The position numbers were made by a program, and so were the translations under genes. Shown here one piece after another: positions 19,901 through 30,322 of a DNA stretch of 64,000 nt (the first letter of the stretch is position 1; each line of letters begins with the position of its first letter). The notes beneath the pieces are model-generated. The model was not told the origin of the DNA. It did not search any database and saw nothing but the letters and a program-made list of their open reading frames with translations. Source of the stretch: Aureispira sp963837355 (GTDB taxonomy: Bacteria > Bacteroidota > Bacteroidia > Chitinophagales > Saprospiraceae); the NCBI GenBank assembly GCA_963837355.1, contig CAWIMY010000007.1:434001-498000 (forward strand). The letters are read 5' to 3'.

Positions 19901-22900
19901 TTACGGTCAATCCCGCTCCAGCGGCACCAATCTTGCCCAACAACTCTGCTATTTGCGAAGGCGACAACTTGCTTTTATCAACCACTGCCAGTGCCGATAG
20001 CTTCTTTTGGACGAGTCCGAACGGCTTAGATACAGCTACGGCGAGCAACAGCTTACAAGTCTTAGCGAGCAATAGCGCTTATTATCAATCAGGGAACTGG
20101 ACACTAGTTGTACAGAATACTGCCTCGTGTCCGTCACAGCCTTCTGCACCTTCTTCGGTGGTTATCAATTCCAGTGTGACCGCTCCAACAGCCTTTAATA
20201 ATGGGCCTGTTTGTAACAGTGGTTCGGTGGTCATTAGTACGCCAAGTGCCACAGGCGCGAGTTATCAATGGTACAGTGATGCCGCCTTGACCAATTTGAT
20301 CGCGACGACGGCTTCGGTTACTATTAATAACATCACCCGCGATAGTACATTTTATGTAGTCGTAACGGTCAGCGGCTGTGTGTCTCCTGCGGGAAACACA
20401 ACCGTACAAGTAGTGCCTGCTCCTGTTGCTCCCCAAGTGCCCAATGATACCACCTTATGTACTGGCGCTCCCTTGACCTTGCGCACCAGCACGCAAGCGG
20501 CTAGCTATACTTGGACGGGCCCGAACGGCTTTCAATCCAACGCAGCGCAGCCTACGGTTATCAATGCGATTACGGCTGCCAACGCAGGTACTTATACCTT
20601 AACCGTAGTGGATAGCAATGGCTGTAGCAGTGCTAGCAATAGTTTTGCAGTAGCCGTAAACGCGCCCCCTGCTTCGCCTACCATTGTGAGCAATAGCCCA
20701 CTTTGTTTTGGAGACACCTTAACGATTCGTTCTAGTAGTGATTGTGGACAATCTCAATGGATTGGTTCAAACGGCAACAGTGTTTCGACACTAGGAACAG
20801 TTGGTGGAGGCAACGTACTTTGGACACGCGGCAGCCGCACGGCTATTCCGTCTACGAATGCTAATTATTTGGGAGGCGCTTGGTACATGGTCTGTATAGA
20901 TACCACAACGGGTTGCCGTTCTACTTCCAATACGCTTAACATTACCATTAATCCCTTGCCAGTGGTATCGGCCTTTAGTGGCGGCGCAATCTGTGCAGGA
21001 GACGATGGGCAATTATTGGCAACGCCGATTTCAGGCGCGAGCTATGCTTGGTACAGCGATAGTACGCTGACAACTTTAGTGGCAACAACGCGTACGGCCA
21101 CGATACCTACTTTGACAACTACCACTACTTTTTATGTAGTGGCAACAGTTAATGGCTGTACTTCGGTAGCTGCTTCTACCACGATTCCTGTTCGACCCAA
21201 CCCCATCACACCTGCGCCAAGCTATGTGCCGTTGTGCCAATTGGATACCTTGTTTTTGTCGGCTAATGCTGGCAACGGTGTTGCGGTCTATGACTGGAGA
21301 GGGCCTCAAGGGTTTAATTCTAGTTTAGAGAATCCTGTTATACCCAATAGCTACCCCTTTAATGCGGGCAGTTATACTCTAACCGTAACCGATTCCTTGG
21401 GTTGCTCGGCTTTTGCTACCGTAGAAGTGACGATTTATCCAAAACCCGCTACGCCAACCATCACCCACAACGCGCCTTTCTGTTCAGGCAGGGATGATTT
21501 GACGTTGCAAACATCGGCTTATTTTGGAACGGATGTCCGCTACTGGTGGACGCGTCCTGATGGAACAACCGATACGACCTTAGTGCCTTCTTTGGTACTT
21601 ACTAATGCAGTTTTGAGTGATACGGGTTTGTATCAATTGCGTGTTTTTGTAGATGGGTGTTTGTCTTTGCCAGCCGATCAATTGATTCGCTTATACCCGA
21701 TTCCTGCTACTCCTAGCGTACCTGCTGATTTTGCTGTTTGCGAAGGAGAGGCCATTGTTTTGACTACTAGTACAGCAGCTGCTGCTTATTTTTGGACAGG
21801 GCCGAATGGCTTCCAATCTAACTTAGCAAATCCAACGGTGGTTAATGCTACAGCAGTAGATGCAGGGCGTTACCAATTAGTGATTGCCAACCAACAAGGT
21901 TGTCGAAGTGCCGATAGCAGTTTGGTGGTTACCGTTAATGCTTTGCCTCCTTCTCCAATCATTACGGATAATAGTCCTTTGTGCTTTGGCGATACGTTGA
22001 TATTGACTTCTAGTGCTAGTTGTGGACAGTCTCAGTGGATTGGCCCGAATGGCAACAGTGCGTCTACCTTGGGAAGTCCAGGGGGAACCAATCCGCTATG
22101 GACATTGGGAAGTACTACCCGTATTCCTTCTACTGACCCCAACTATTTATCAGGGGCTTGGTACATGGTCTGTATAGATACTGTTACGGGATGTCAAGCT
22201 ATTTCCAATACAATTTCTGTGGACATCCGAGCAATTCCAGCTACTCCTGCCGCCTTTAATAACAGCCCTGTTTGTGTGGGCGATGCGGTGCAATTAAGTA
22301 CAGCGACAGTGACGGGCGCGAGCTACGCTTGGTACGCCGATGCTGCCTTAACCGTTTTGGTTGCAACAACCGCCAACCCAACAATTCCCAATATTACAAC
22401 GGATAGTACCTTTTATGTGACCCTTACGGTGAATGGCTGTACGTCTTTGCCTGGGAATACAACAGTGCGTGTGCGCCCAACACCTGCCACGCCTAGCATC
22501 CCCGCTAATTTTGCGGTTTGCGAAGGGGATGCAATTGTCTTAACGTCTACAACGAGTGCAGCGAGTTATACTTGGACGGGAACCAAACGGCTTCCAATCG
22601 AACCAGCAAAGCCCCAGTGTGGTGAACGCAACGGCGGTAGATTCTGGTCGTTATACTTTATTTGTAACGGACAACAATGGTTGCCGCAGCGGTGACACGA
22701 GTGTTTTGGTACAAGTGAATGAAACGCCAACCGCGCCTATTGTTACCACTAACAACAGCCCGATTTGTGAAGGCGACGATTTAATTTTGACAGCGAATGC
22801 GGCCGCCGCAGGCAGTATTTATACTTGGTATTTAGCCAATGGTAGCCCTGTTGGAAATGGACAAGTTTTAACCTTGACGGGAGCAACGGCTAGCCAAGCA

Positions 22901-25900
22901 GGCAACTACTATGTAACGGTTGCTTTGAATGGTTGTGAAAGTCCCGCTTCGGCAATGACTACTGCGATTATTGATACCATTCCAATGCTCACCGCTAATG
23001 CAGGGCTTAATCAAGCCTTATGCGACACAAGCCGTACTAACTTATTGGCGACTACCGCCACTGGCGCGCAAGGAATGTGGACGACGAATTCGGGCGCTAC
23101 GATTGCTAACCCAATGGACAATAACAGCATCGTTAGTAATTTACCGACAGGTGCTAGTATCTTTTTCTGGACATTGAGTAGTGGCGCTTGCCGCGATTTC
23201 TCTACCGATTCTGTAACAGTAGACATAACGCCCCTCAGTGCCGACACGGCCAATGCAGGGCTAGACCAAACCTTGTGTGGACAAACGACAGTTACCTTAA
23301 CGGCAACTACGCCTACCACCGCAACAGGACGTTGGATACAAAGCAGTACACAAGCAGGACAGGGAGTTCTTATTACCAATCCTACTACTCCATCAACGAC
23401 GGCAACAGGCTTGCAACAAGGACAAGTATATACCTTTACTTGGGTGTTGAGCAATGGCAACTGTGGTGACTTTAGCAGTGATGTGGTACAAGTGACCATT
23501 GATGTAGCACCGCCCGACAATGCTTATGCAGGCACTAATATTTTGTTGTGTAATCAAAATAGCACCAATTTAGCGGCCTTTACGTCGCAGTATGGAACGG
23601 GTTTGTGGACGACGAATTCAGGCGCTACCCTGGTAGATCCCACGCTAGCCAATAGCTTAGTGGTGAACTTGCCCGCCGATACCAGCATCTTTGTTTGGAC
23701 CTTGAGTAATGGCACTTGCCGCGATTATTCTACCGATACCGTTTTAGTAGTAGTTTCTACGACCAATGACACGGCGGATGCAGGCCTAAACCAAGTCGTC
23801 TGTAGTGTGAATGCTTTAACTTTGAATGCTGTAGCGCCATTTGCTGGAACAGGACAATGGTCACAAACAGCCAGCCAAGCCGCGCAGGGCGTATTAATCG
23901 TCGCCCCTAATGATCCCAATACGCAAATTGTAGGGTTATCAGCAGGAACGACTTATGCGTTTACTTGGACGTTGAGTAATGGTACTTGTTTGGATTACTC
24001 TAGTGATATTACCACCGTATCGGTGAATGCGACGCCGCCTGACAACGCGTTTGCAGGCAACGACATCAATTTGTGTGGGGCGGCAACCAGCAGCAACTTG
24101 GCGGCTTCTATTCCTACCATCGCGATAGGCTTCTGGACGACCAATTCTACGGCTACGATCAGTAATCCAACCCAGCCGAACTCTACCGTTTCAGGGTTGT
24201 CTAATGGTGTCAATGTCTTTGTTTGGACACTCAGCTCAGGCAGTTGTATTGATTACGATAACGACACGGTATTAATTACGGTGACCGCGCCTTCTTCGGA
24301 TGTCGCAGATGCAGGGTTGGATTCTGCTTATTGTAACCAGCGTACGATTACATTGAATGCTACCGCACCCAGTGTAGGCGGAGGATATTGGGCACAGACA
24401 CCTTCACAAGCGAGTTTGGGGGCAGTTATTACGACACCTACCGATCCCAATACAACCGTTACCAGTTTGACGGCAGGCATTACTTATACCTTTACTTGGA
24501 CGTTGACGAATGGCGGTTGTGTGGATTATTCTTCCGACCAAGCCTTGATTACGATTGATGTGTTGCCAAGCAATGTGGCCTATGCAGGCGAAGATACGGT
24601 GTTATGCGGGGGCAATGCCACCCAATTGAATGCTTTGACACCGCCTATTGGAACGGGCTTTTGGACGACCAACGATCCTGCTACGATTACCACCCCAATT
24701 GATCCGCGCACCTTGGTAGTAAACATCAACCAAGATACTACTACTTATTTTTGGACGCTTTCTAATGGTGCTTGTCTGGATTACTCGGTGGATTCGGTGC
24801 AGGTAATCCTCTCGCCGTTGAGTACAGACAATGCCTTTGCAGGCTTTGACGACGTGTTGTGTGGCGTTGATTCTATTGTATTGAGTGCTACCGTGCCTAT
24901 TACGAGTACGGGTGTTTGGACACAATCGGCAGGACAGTCCAGCCAAGGGGTAATGATTACTGATCCCACTAATCCTGCTTCTTCCGTAACGGGCATTGTA
25001 GCGGGGCGAATGTATACCTTTACGTGGACGCTATCTACTTTAGGTTGTGCCAATTTTAGCAATGATGAGGTCACCTACACGATCAATGGGTTGCCTTCGG
25101 AAGTGGCGTATGCAGGGCCTGATATTGTCTTGTGTGCTACGAATACTACCGTGATGAACGCAACTATGCCTATCTTTAGTACGGGTCGTTGGACGAGCAA
25201 CAGCAGTGCCGTGATTGTGAATCCGACCTTGAATAACTCTACGATTGTAAATTTGCCTGCGGGTACGAATGAATTCTACTGGTCATTGAGTAACGGCAGT
25301 TGTTTGGATTACTCTGTGGATACGATGTTGATTATTGTCACGCCAACAACAAGCGTTGATACGGCCAATGCAGGCTTGGACATCGCCATTTGTGAAGCTG
25401 ATACAGCGCAACTGATGGCCTTGCCACCCACCGTAGCTGCGGGACGTTGGATTCAGTCCAACCGTCAAGCAAGCACAGGAGTCTTTATTGATGATGTTAC
25501 CGATCCGATGACACTGGTTCGTGGCTTGCAGTTGGATTCTAGTTATACCTTTACTTGGGCTTTATCCAATGGTTTGTGTTTAGATTATGACACGGATGAG
25601 GTGACGGTACGCGTGAATTCCTTGCCGACCGATGCCGCCTATGCAGGGGAAGACTTTGTGATCTGTGGGATTGATACCGCGATTGTAACCGCCACTACTC
25701 CAAGCATTGGAACGGGGTTATGGACCACTACTTCTATGGCGACGATTGTAACGCCAACACGCACCCGTACCGAATTGGTAAACCTAGAAATAGGCTCGAA
25801 TGTCTTTATTTGGACGCTCAGTAATGGGGCTTGCCGCGATTATTCGGTAGATACGATTGTGATTACTACAGATAATGCCCCGATAGCCAACGCGGATAGT

Positions 25901-26416
25901 TTTGTGCTCATTTACAACAGTACAGGAAATACCATTGATGTATTACCAAATGATGCACTGAACAACAACTGGGTGATTAGTGTGACACAGGATATTGGCA
26001 GTGGGCGTTTGACCAACTTGGGAGATGGTACGTTTGATATTATTCTACAAGATGTTTTGGTTGACCAGCGGTTTATTTACCAATTGTGTAACCCGAATTG
26101 TCCAGCCATCTATTGCGATACGGCCTTGGTGATTTTAGATGTACAAGGGGGAACCGAATGCGTCTTTCCGAACACCATGACACCGAACAACGATGGCGTG
26201 AACGATGCCTTTATTGTGCCTTGTTTGGATGGCTTGGAAGGAACAAAACTAACCATCTTCAACCGCTGGGGCGATTTGTTATACCAAAATGATAATTACA
26301 ACAACGATTGGGACGCGACCTTTAATGGAGGGCCTGTTCCCGATGCGACTTACTTTTATATTATGGAATTGGCCGATGGCCGAAAATTCCAAGGCTTTCT
26401 AGAAGTACGCCGCTAA
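13989..26416 (+). CDS. giant T9SS-secreted adhesin (DUF11, Ig-like and A/B repeats, CHU_C tail); three apparent 1-base frame breaks
   Basis: One gene of about 4142 residues read across three frames. A signal peptide ('LLGLCLAAGHLQAQ') opens it. DUF11-like beta repeats occupy about residues 480-1135 ('VVAYELQVYIPEGNLNNVIL', 'VTLTVRNPSSSSAPAFDVNL'). Twenty-two Ig-like domains follow (about 1155-3000), then 11 alternating A/B repeats (about 3000-3965). The C-terminus (about 4055-4142) is a gliding-motility CHU_C/T9SS type B sorting domain ('PNTMTPNNDGVNDAFIVPC', 'LTIFNRWGDLLYQND'). Frame breaks are a lost base near 14693, a lost base near 15045 and an extra A near 22582. Repeat alignment restores the reading exactly, so they are probably sequencing errors. 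A SprB-like adhesin or matrix role is inferred from domains and from the PorP/SprF neighbour. Confidence 0.88.
17450..22980 (+). repeat. 22 tandem Ig-like repeats (~84 residues each) inside the adhesin
   Basis: Each unit starts with a cysteine motif such as 'NSPICEGDxxxLT' and has a central 'YxWTGPNGF' or 'YAWYSDAALT' and an 'AGTYTLTVxDxNGC' end. Counting the C-x-G-D-type starts gives 22 copies over about 5.5 kb. Unit types differ (TGPNGF-type, AWYSDAALT-type, QWTAPNG-type, QSQWIGPNGNS-type) and recur in a mixed order. The two QSQWI units near 20750 and 22030 are very alike, which suggests internal duplication. Confidence 0.8.
22985..25880 (+). repeat. 11 alternating A/B repeats (~87 residues each) inside the adhesin
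   Basis: Every unit begins with a variant of 'A(N/Y/D/F)AGxDxxLC'. A units continue with 'GxWTTNSGATI' and end 'FxWTLSNGxCxDYSxD'. B units continue with 'GRWxQSxxQAxxGVxI' and end 'YTFTWxLSNGxC'. The order is A B A B A B A B A B A without exception. Confidence 0.85.
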
Positions 26417-26497
26417 TGATATAAATAGGAGTGGGTAATATGCCTGCTCCTATTCCTAAAAAAAATGAATCTTTAAGAACGATAAACTAGAAAAAGC

Positions 26498-27424
26498 ATG
26501 CTTAGAATTTTACTAACAACCGCTTTACTGCTTTTGGGTTGGACGGCTTACGCCCAACAAGATGCCCAGTATACGCAGTTCATGTTCAACAGATTATATT
26601 ATAATCCTGCTTATGCGGGTGCCAAAGAATCCTTGTGCTTTTCGGCGATTTACCGCAACCAATGGGTGGGTATCGAGGGCGCGCCACAAACGGCCACGTT
26701 CAACGTCCATGCCCCTGTTTGGAAACGCCGTATGGGCGTGGGCTTGTCAGTCACGAATGACCGCATTGGCTTGACGGATCGCTGGAACATGGACCTCAAC
26801 TATGCTTACCGTATTGCGCTCAAAAACGAATCTTCGTTGAGTATTGGCTTGCGCGGCTCCCTCTCGTACATGAGTATTCGTTGGGACAAAGCCGAGCTTA
26901 CCCAGACCTTTGACCAGTCGGTCCCTGCGGGGCAAAACAGCAAGATGTTGCCTAATTTTGGGGCAGGGATTTATTACCAAGCGCGCAATTGGTATGCGGG
27001 TTTTTCGATGCCGCGTTTGTTCAAAAATCGCATTGATTTTAATACCAATAACCAAGCGACGATTGAGCCCGAATTGACCCAGCATTATTTCTTGACAGGG
27101 GGCGTATCTATTGACATTGCGGAGAACGTGAGTTTACAACCCAATGTCATGTTGAAATATGTACCCAATGCGCCTTTTGATGCCGATATTAATTTGAGCA
27201 TTGTATTTTTTGAGCGCTTACTGCTTGGGTTAACCTACCGCGTTGGAGATTCTGTCGATGGATTGCTCCAATGGCGAATTGTTCCCCAGTTTACCCTTTC
27301 TGCAGCGTATGACTTTACCTTGACACCGTTACAGACGTACAATTCAGGGAGTTTTGAAGTCATGCTAGAATATTGTTTCTGTTGTCAGAAAGGCAAACGT
27401 TTACACAACCCAAGGTTCTTTTAA
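26498..27424 (+). CDS. PorP/SprF-family type IX secretion membrane protein
   Basis: A 308-residue outer-membrane beta-barrel of the PorP/SprF family. A signal peptide ('LLTTALLLLGWTAYAQ') is followed by the hallmark 'QDAQYTQFMFNRLYYNPAYA' and 'YRNQWVGIEGAPQT'. Later strands show 'GAGIYYQARNWYAGFSMPRL' and a C-terminal run of amphipathic beta segments. SprF-type proteins help a cognate SprB-like adhesin reach or stay on the surface through the T9SS. Its position 80 bases after the giant adhesin, on the same strand, supports that pairing here. The adhesin-PorP/SprF-OmpA order is common in Bacteroidota. Confidence 0.92.
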   Translation: MLRILLTTALLLLGWTAYAQQDAQYTQFMFNRLYYNPAYAGAKESLCFSAIYRNQWVGIEGAPQTATFNVHAPVWKRRMGVGLSVTNDRIGLTDRWNMDLNYAYRIALKNESSLSIGLRGSLSYMSIRWDKAELTQTFDQSVPAGQNSKMLPNFGAGIYYQARNWYAGFSMPRLFKNRIDFNTNNQATIEPELTQHYFLTGGVSIDIAENVSLQPNVMLKYVPNAPFDADINLSIVFFERLLLGLTYRVGDSVDGLLQWRIVPQFTLSAAYDFTLTPLQTYNSGSFEVMLEYCFCCQKGKRLHNPRFF

Positions 27425-27446
27425 GTAGGCATTTAAAGTTATTATC

Positions 27447-30104
27447 ATGAGAAGTATATCGACCGCATTTTTCTTCCTTTGCTTGGCGCAATACGCGTTT
27501 AGCCAAAACAGGGATGCCAAGGCCAACCGCTATTACGACAACTTGGGCTATGCGCAATACATCCAGCTCAAAGGCGGCGGCAGTTGGACCAGTTACGACA
27601 AGGAAACCTTAATCAAATTAGGCGACAGCTACCGTAAAACAGCAGATTTTAAGAACGCCGAGCGCGCGTACAATGCCTTGCTCAAGTTTCAAAATATAGA
27701 CCCGATTTATCGGTTGTATTACGCGCAAGCGCTGCAATCTAACGGATTCTATGGCAAGGCTGCCCAAGAGTATTACCAAGCACAACAGCAAATGCAGGCC
27801 GCCCAAGATGCCGAATTGGAAGACGAACGCCCCAAAGAAGGGTTGGAAGCATGCAGTCAGATCAATGCATTTCGCGCCAAGGGCATCGTCAAGTTATACA
27901 ATGCCACCGCGCTGAATACGCCAAAATTAGACTTTAGTCCAACCTACTATCAAGACGGATTGGTCTTTGTTTCGACGCGTGAAAATGCCAGTATGAACCA
28001 GCAAGATCAATGGATCAACGACAACTGCATGGACTTGTATTTTGCGCCGATCAAAGAAGGGCAAATCATGGCACCACGGCCTTTTTCGGATGAGCTGAAT
28101 GGGAAATTTCACGAAGGCCCTGTCGCCTTTTCGGACGATCAACAAAAGATCTTTTTTTCTAGAAATAACTATGTGCGCGGCAAGCGCAAGACTAGTACTA
28201 ATAAAATTACTAAACTAAAAATCTACACCGCCGAGCAACAAAAAGGCCTTTGGAAAAACATTACGGAGCTGCCCTTCAACAGTGATGAATATGATGTGTG
28301 TCATCCCGCGTTGTCGGCGGATGAGCGCGTGTTGGTTTTCTCTAGTAGCAAAGGAGAGGGGCACCAAGGGGGCATGGATTTGTACAGTAGTTTGTGGGTG
28401 GGTGATTATTGGACCACGCCTGTGAATTTGGGACCTGCCATCAATACGGCAGGCAACGAAGTGTTTCCCTATCTTTATAGCGATGGCAGTTTGTATTTTG
28501 CCTCAACAGGGCACGGCGGTTTGGGGGGCTTGGATATTTTTATCGGCTTGTTTACAGGAGACGATACCCAAGCGAGCTGGAATTTTCCCTTGAATATCGG
28601 TGCGCCGTTTAATTCCCCACACGATGACTTTGGACTCATTCTCAATCGAGAAGAAAACGCTGGCTATTTGACGAGTAATAGAATTGGCGGCCAAGGGCAA
28701 GACGATATTTACCAATTTACGATTCAGGCCAACAGCCTAAAAACCGTTAAGCCACGTCCAAAATTTCCGATGCAGATTTGTGTGTACGATAAGAAAACCA
28801 ATGCGCGTTTGGAAGGTGCCCAAGTTACCATTCGTCCAACCAACCCCAACAACTTATCAGCGCAACGCCGTGAGCAATTGGGGCTTCGGCCAGGCGAAAA
28901 TATTATTTTGAGTTTAACGCCTGTGCGAGAAGGGACGAACGAGTACACCATCCAATTGCGCTCGGCCGATGAAGGCGAGCGGGATCAAGCAGGCAACAAA
29001 ATTGTAGGCAGCGTTAACCAAACCAATGATGAAGGGGTTTTTCCTTATCCGTTGTATGGGCGAGAGACCTATTTACTAGAAGTAGAAAAAGAAGGTTATG
29101 TAACCGTGCAGGAATACTTTACCATGCCTGCGGAAGCCGATTTGGAGGAGTTTTGTGTGGGATTATTAAAACGTAGTGACTTATTAGCTAGTCAGTTAAA
29201 TGATCCTAATGATGCCCCTAATAATCCAGCGGGGGGCAACCCCAATAATCCTAATATAGGCCAACCGAATACATCGAATAACCCTGCGGGCTCGTTGCCC
29301 ACCAATACGTTGATTGGCTCTGATGGCAAGCCGTTGCCGATAGGACAGCCTTATGTGGCAGGCGTAGTCCTAAACAAAGAATACAACCGTCCATTACCAC
29401 GCTCGACAGTCACCTTGCTGAACCGTTGTACAGGCGAAGATGAAGTCTATACGTTGGATAAATCGGGGCGTTTTGCCTTTGCTTTAGAATGTGGCTGTGA
29501 TTATGTGCTCAAAGCGCGCAAAGATCGCTTTATTGGGGCGAACAAGGTTATTTCTTTGCTCGATCCAGCAGACTGCCAACCCATTATAACCGAGTTGTTG
29601 TTGACCCCAGGTTATGACCGTTTGGGCGAGCCCATCAACATTGCAGGGCGAACGATTACAGAGACGCTAAAAGAGGGCGACGTATTAGAATTACGCGATA
29701 TTTTTTATGATTTTGACAAGTATTATATCCGCGACGAAGCCTCGGCTGATTTGGATCGTTTGGCGGCTTTGATGCAGCAATTTCCAAGTATGCGCATAGA
29801 GTTATCCTCGCACACCGATAGTCGGGGTACCGATGCGTATAACAATACTTTATCTACTAATCGCGCTAAATCGGCCAAAGCGTATTTGGTTAAAAAAGGC
29901 ATTGCGGACAACCGTATTGTGGCGATTGGTTACGGCGAGCAGCGCTTGCAAAACAACTGTAAGGATGGCGTTTCTTGTAGCGAATTTGAGCACCAGCGCA
30001 ACCGCCGTACCGAGGTTTTGTTGACGGCGTTTGACCAAGCGGAGTACATCAAAGTGTATTATGAAAAGAATGATCCTGTAGTAGTAGATCCCAAGAGAAA
30101 TTAA
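27447..30104 (+). CDS. PD40 beta-propeller / OmpA-domain protein (PorE-like)
   Basis: An 885-residue envelope protein 22 bases after the PorP/SprF gene. Order: signal peptide (1-20), TPR-like helices (about 45-120), a WD40-like PD40 propeller (about 150-430; e.g. 'YSDGSLYFASTGHGGLGGLD', 'GYLTSNRIGGQGQDDIYQF'), a regulatory beta domain (about 445-570), and an Asn/Pro-rich linker (about 590-640). A second carboxypeptidase-like beta domain (about 645-740) and an OmpA peptidoglycan-binding domain (about 750-870; 'LSSHTDSRGTDAYNNTLSTN', 'NRRTEVLL') complete it. This architecture matches PorE-type T9SS-associated proteins that tie the outer-membrane machine to peptidoglycan. It probably serves this adhesin cluster specifically. 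Confidence 0.88.
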   Translation: MRSISTAFFFLCLAQYAFSQNRDAKANRYYDNLGYAQYIQLKGGGSWTSYDKETLIKLGDSYRKTADFKNAERAYNALLKFQNIDPIYRLYYAQALQSNGFYGKAAQEYYQAQQQMQAAQDAELEDERPKEGLEACSQINAFRAKGIVKLYNATALNTPKLDFSPTYYQDGLVFVSTRENASMNQQDQWINDNCMDLYFAPIKEGQIMAPRPFSDELNGKFHEGPVAFSDDQQKIFFSRNNYVRGKRKTSTNKITKLKIYTAEQQKGLWKNITELPFNSDEYDVCHPALSADERVLVFSSSKGEGHQGGMDLYSSLWVGDYWTTPVNLGPAINTAGNEVFPYLYSDGSLYFASTGHGGLGGLDIFIGLFTGDDTQASWNFPLNIGAPFNSPHDDFGLILNREENAGYLTSNRIGGQGQDDIYQFTIQANSLKTVKPRPKFPMQICVYDKKTNARLEGAQVTIRPTNPNNLSAQRREQLGLRPGENIILSLTPVREGTNEYTIQLRSADEGERDQAGNKIVGSVNQTNDEGVFPYPLYGRETYLLEVEKEGYVTVQEYFTMPAEADLEEFCVGLLKRSDLLASQLNDPNDAPNNPAGGNPNNPNIGQPNTSNNPAGSLPTNTLIGSDGKPLPIGQPYVAGVVLNKEYNRPLPRSTVTLLNRCTGEDEVYTLDKSGRFAFALECGCDYVLKARKDRFIGANKVISLLDPADCQPIITELLLTPGYDRLGEPINIAGRTITETLKEGDVLELRDIFYDFDKYYIRDEASADLDRLAALMQQFPSMRIELSSHTDSRGTDAYNNTLSTNRAKSAKAYLVKKGIADNRIVAIGYGEQRLQNNCKDGVSCSEFEHQRNRRTEVLLTAFDQAEYIKVYYEKNDPVVVDPKRN

Positions 30105-30135
30105 ATAGCCTAATTTTATACTCTATAGAATAACT

Positions 30136-30169
30136 AAAAGCACCTTCGCTCCAGCAGCAAGGTGCTTTT
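30136..30169 (+). terminator. terminator closing the adhesin-PorP/SprF-OmpA cluster
   Basis: AAAAGCACCTT pairs perfectly with AAGGTGCTTTT around a 12-base loop, about 30 bases after the OmpA-domain stop. Confidence 0.85.
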
Positions 30170-30182
30170 GTCGTTTAGGAGC

Positions 30183-30200
30183 AGCGGGATGCTCGCTAAC
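30183..30200. repeat. dispersed 18-bp imperfect palindrome (copy 1)
   Basis: AGCGGGATGCTCGCTAAC. Related 18-mers, all ending GCTAAC and with a self-complementary AGC...GCT core, lie at 47665-47682 and 63964-63981, each intergenic. Confidence 0.4.
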
Positions 30201-30224
30201 ATAGTGTTTATTGCGTACTTGTAT

Positions 30225-30232
30225 TAGTTTTG
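30225..30232 (+). promoter_or_regulatory. possible -7 element for the DUF4157 toxin carrier
   Basis: TAGTTTTG matches TAnnTTTG, about 90 bases upstream of the ATG at 30323. A TTG at 30211-30213 is closer than the usual -33 spacing. Confidence 0.3.
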
Positions 30233-30322
30233 CTTGTTAGAATAAGAATTTTATCGTAAGTTTAAAGCCTATAGCTACCATACCCTTTTTCCCTTACTTC
30301 CAGTTAATTTACTTGCATTACC

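Noticed and set aside
23011..23520. 169-codon reverse ORF in the adhesin repeats
   Set aside because: Antisense to a repetitive coding region; similar shadows recur in neighbouring repeats.
17450..25880. CRISPR-like or DNA-level satellite repeats
   Set aside because: Periodicity is in the protein (about 84-87 residues) with strong DNA divergence between units; there are no identical short repeats with regular spacers.
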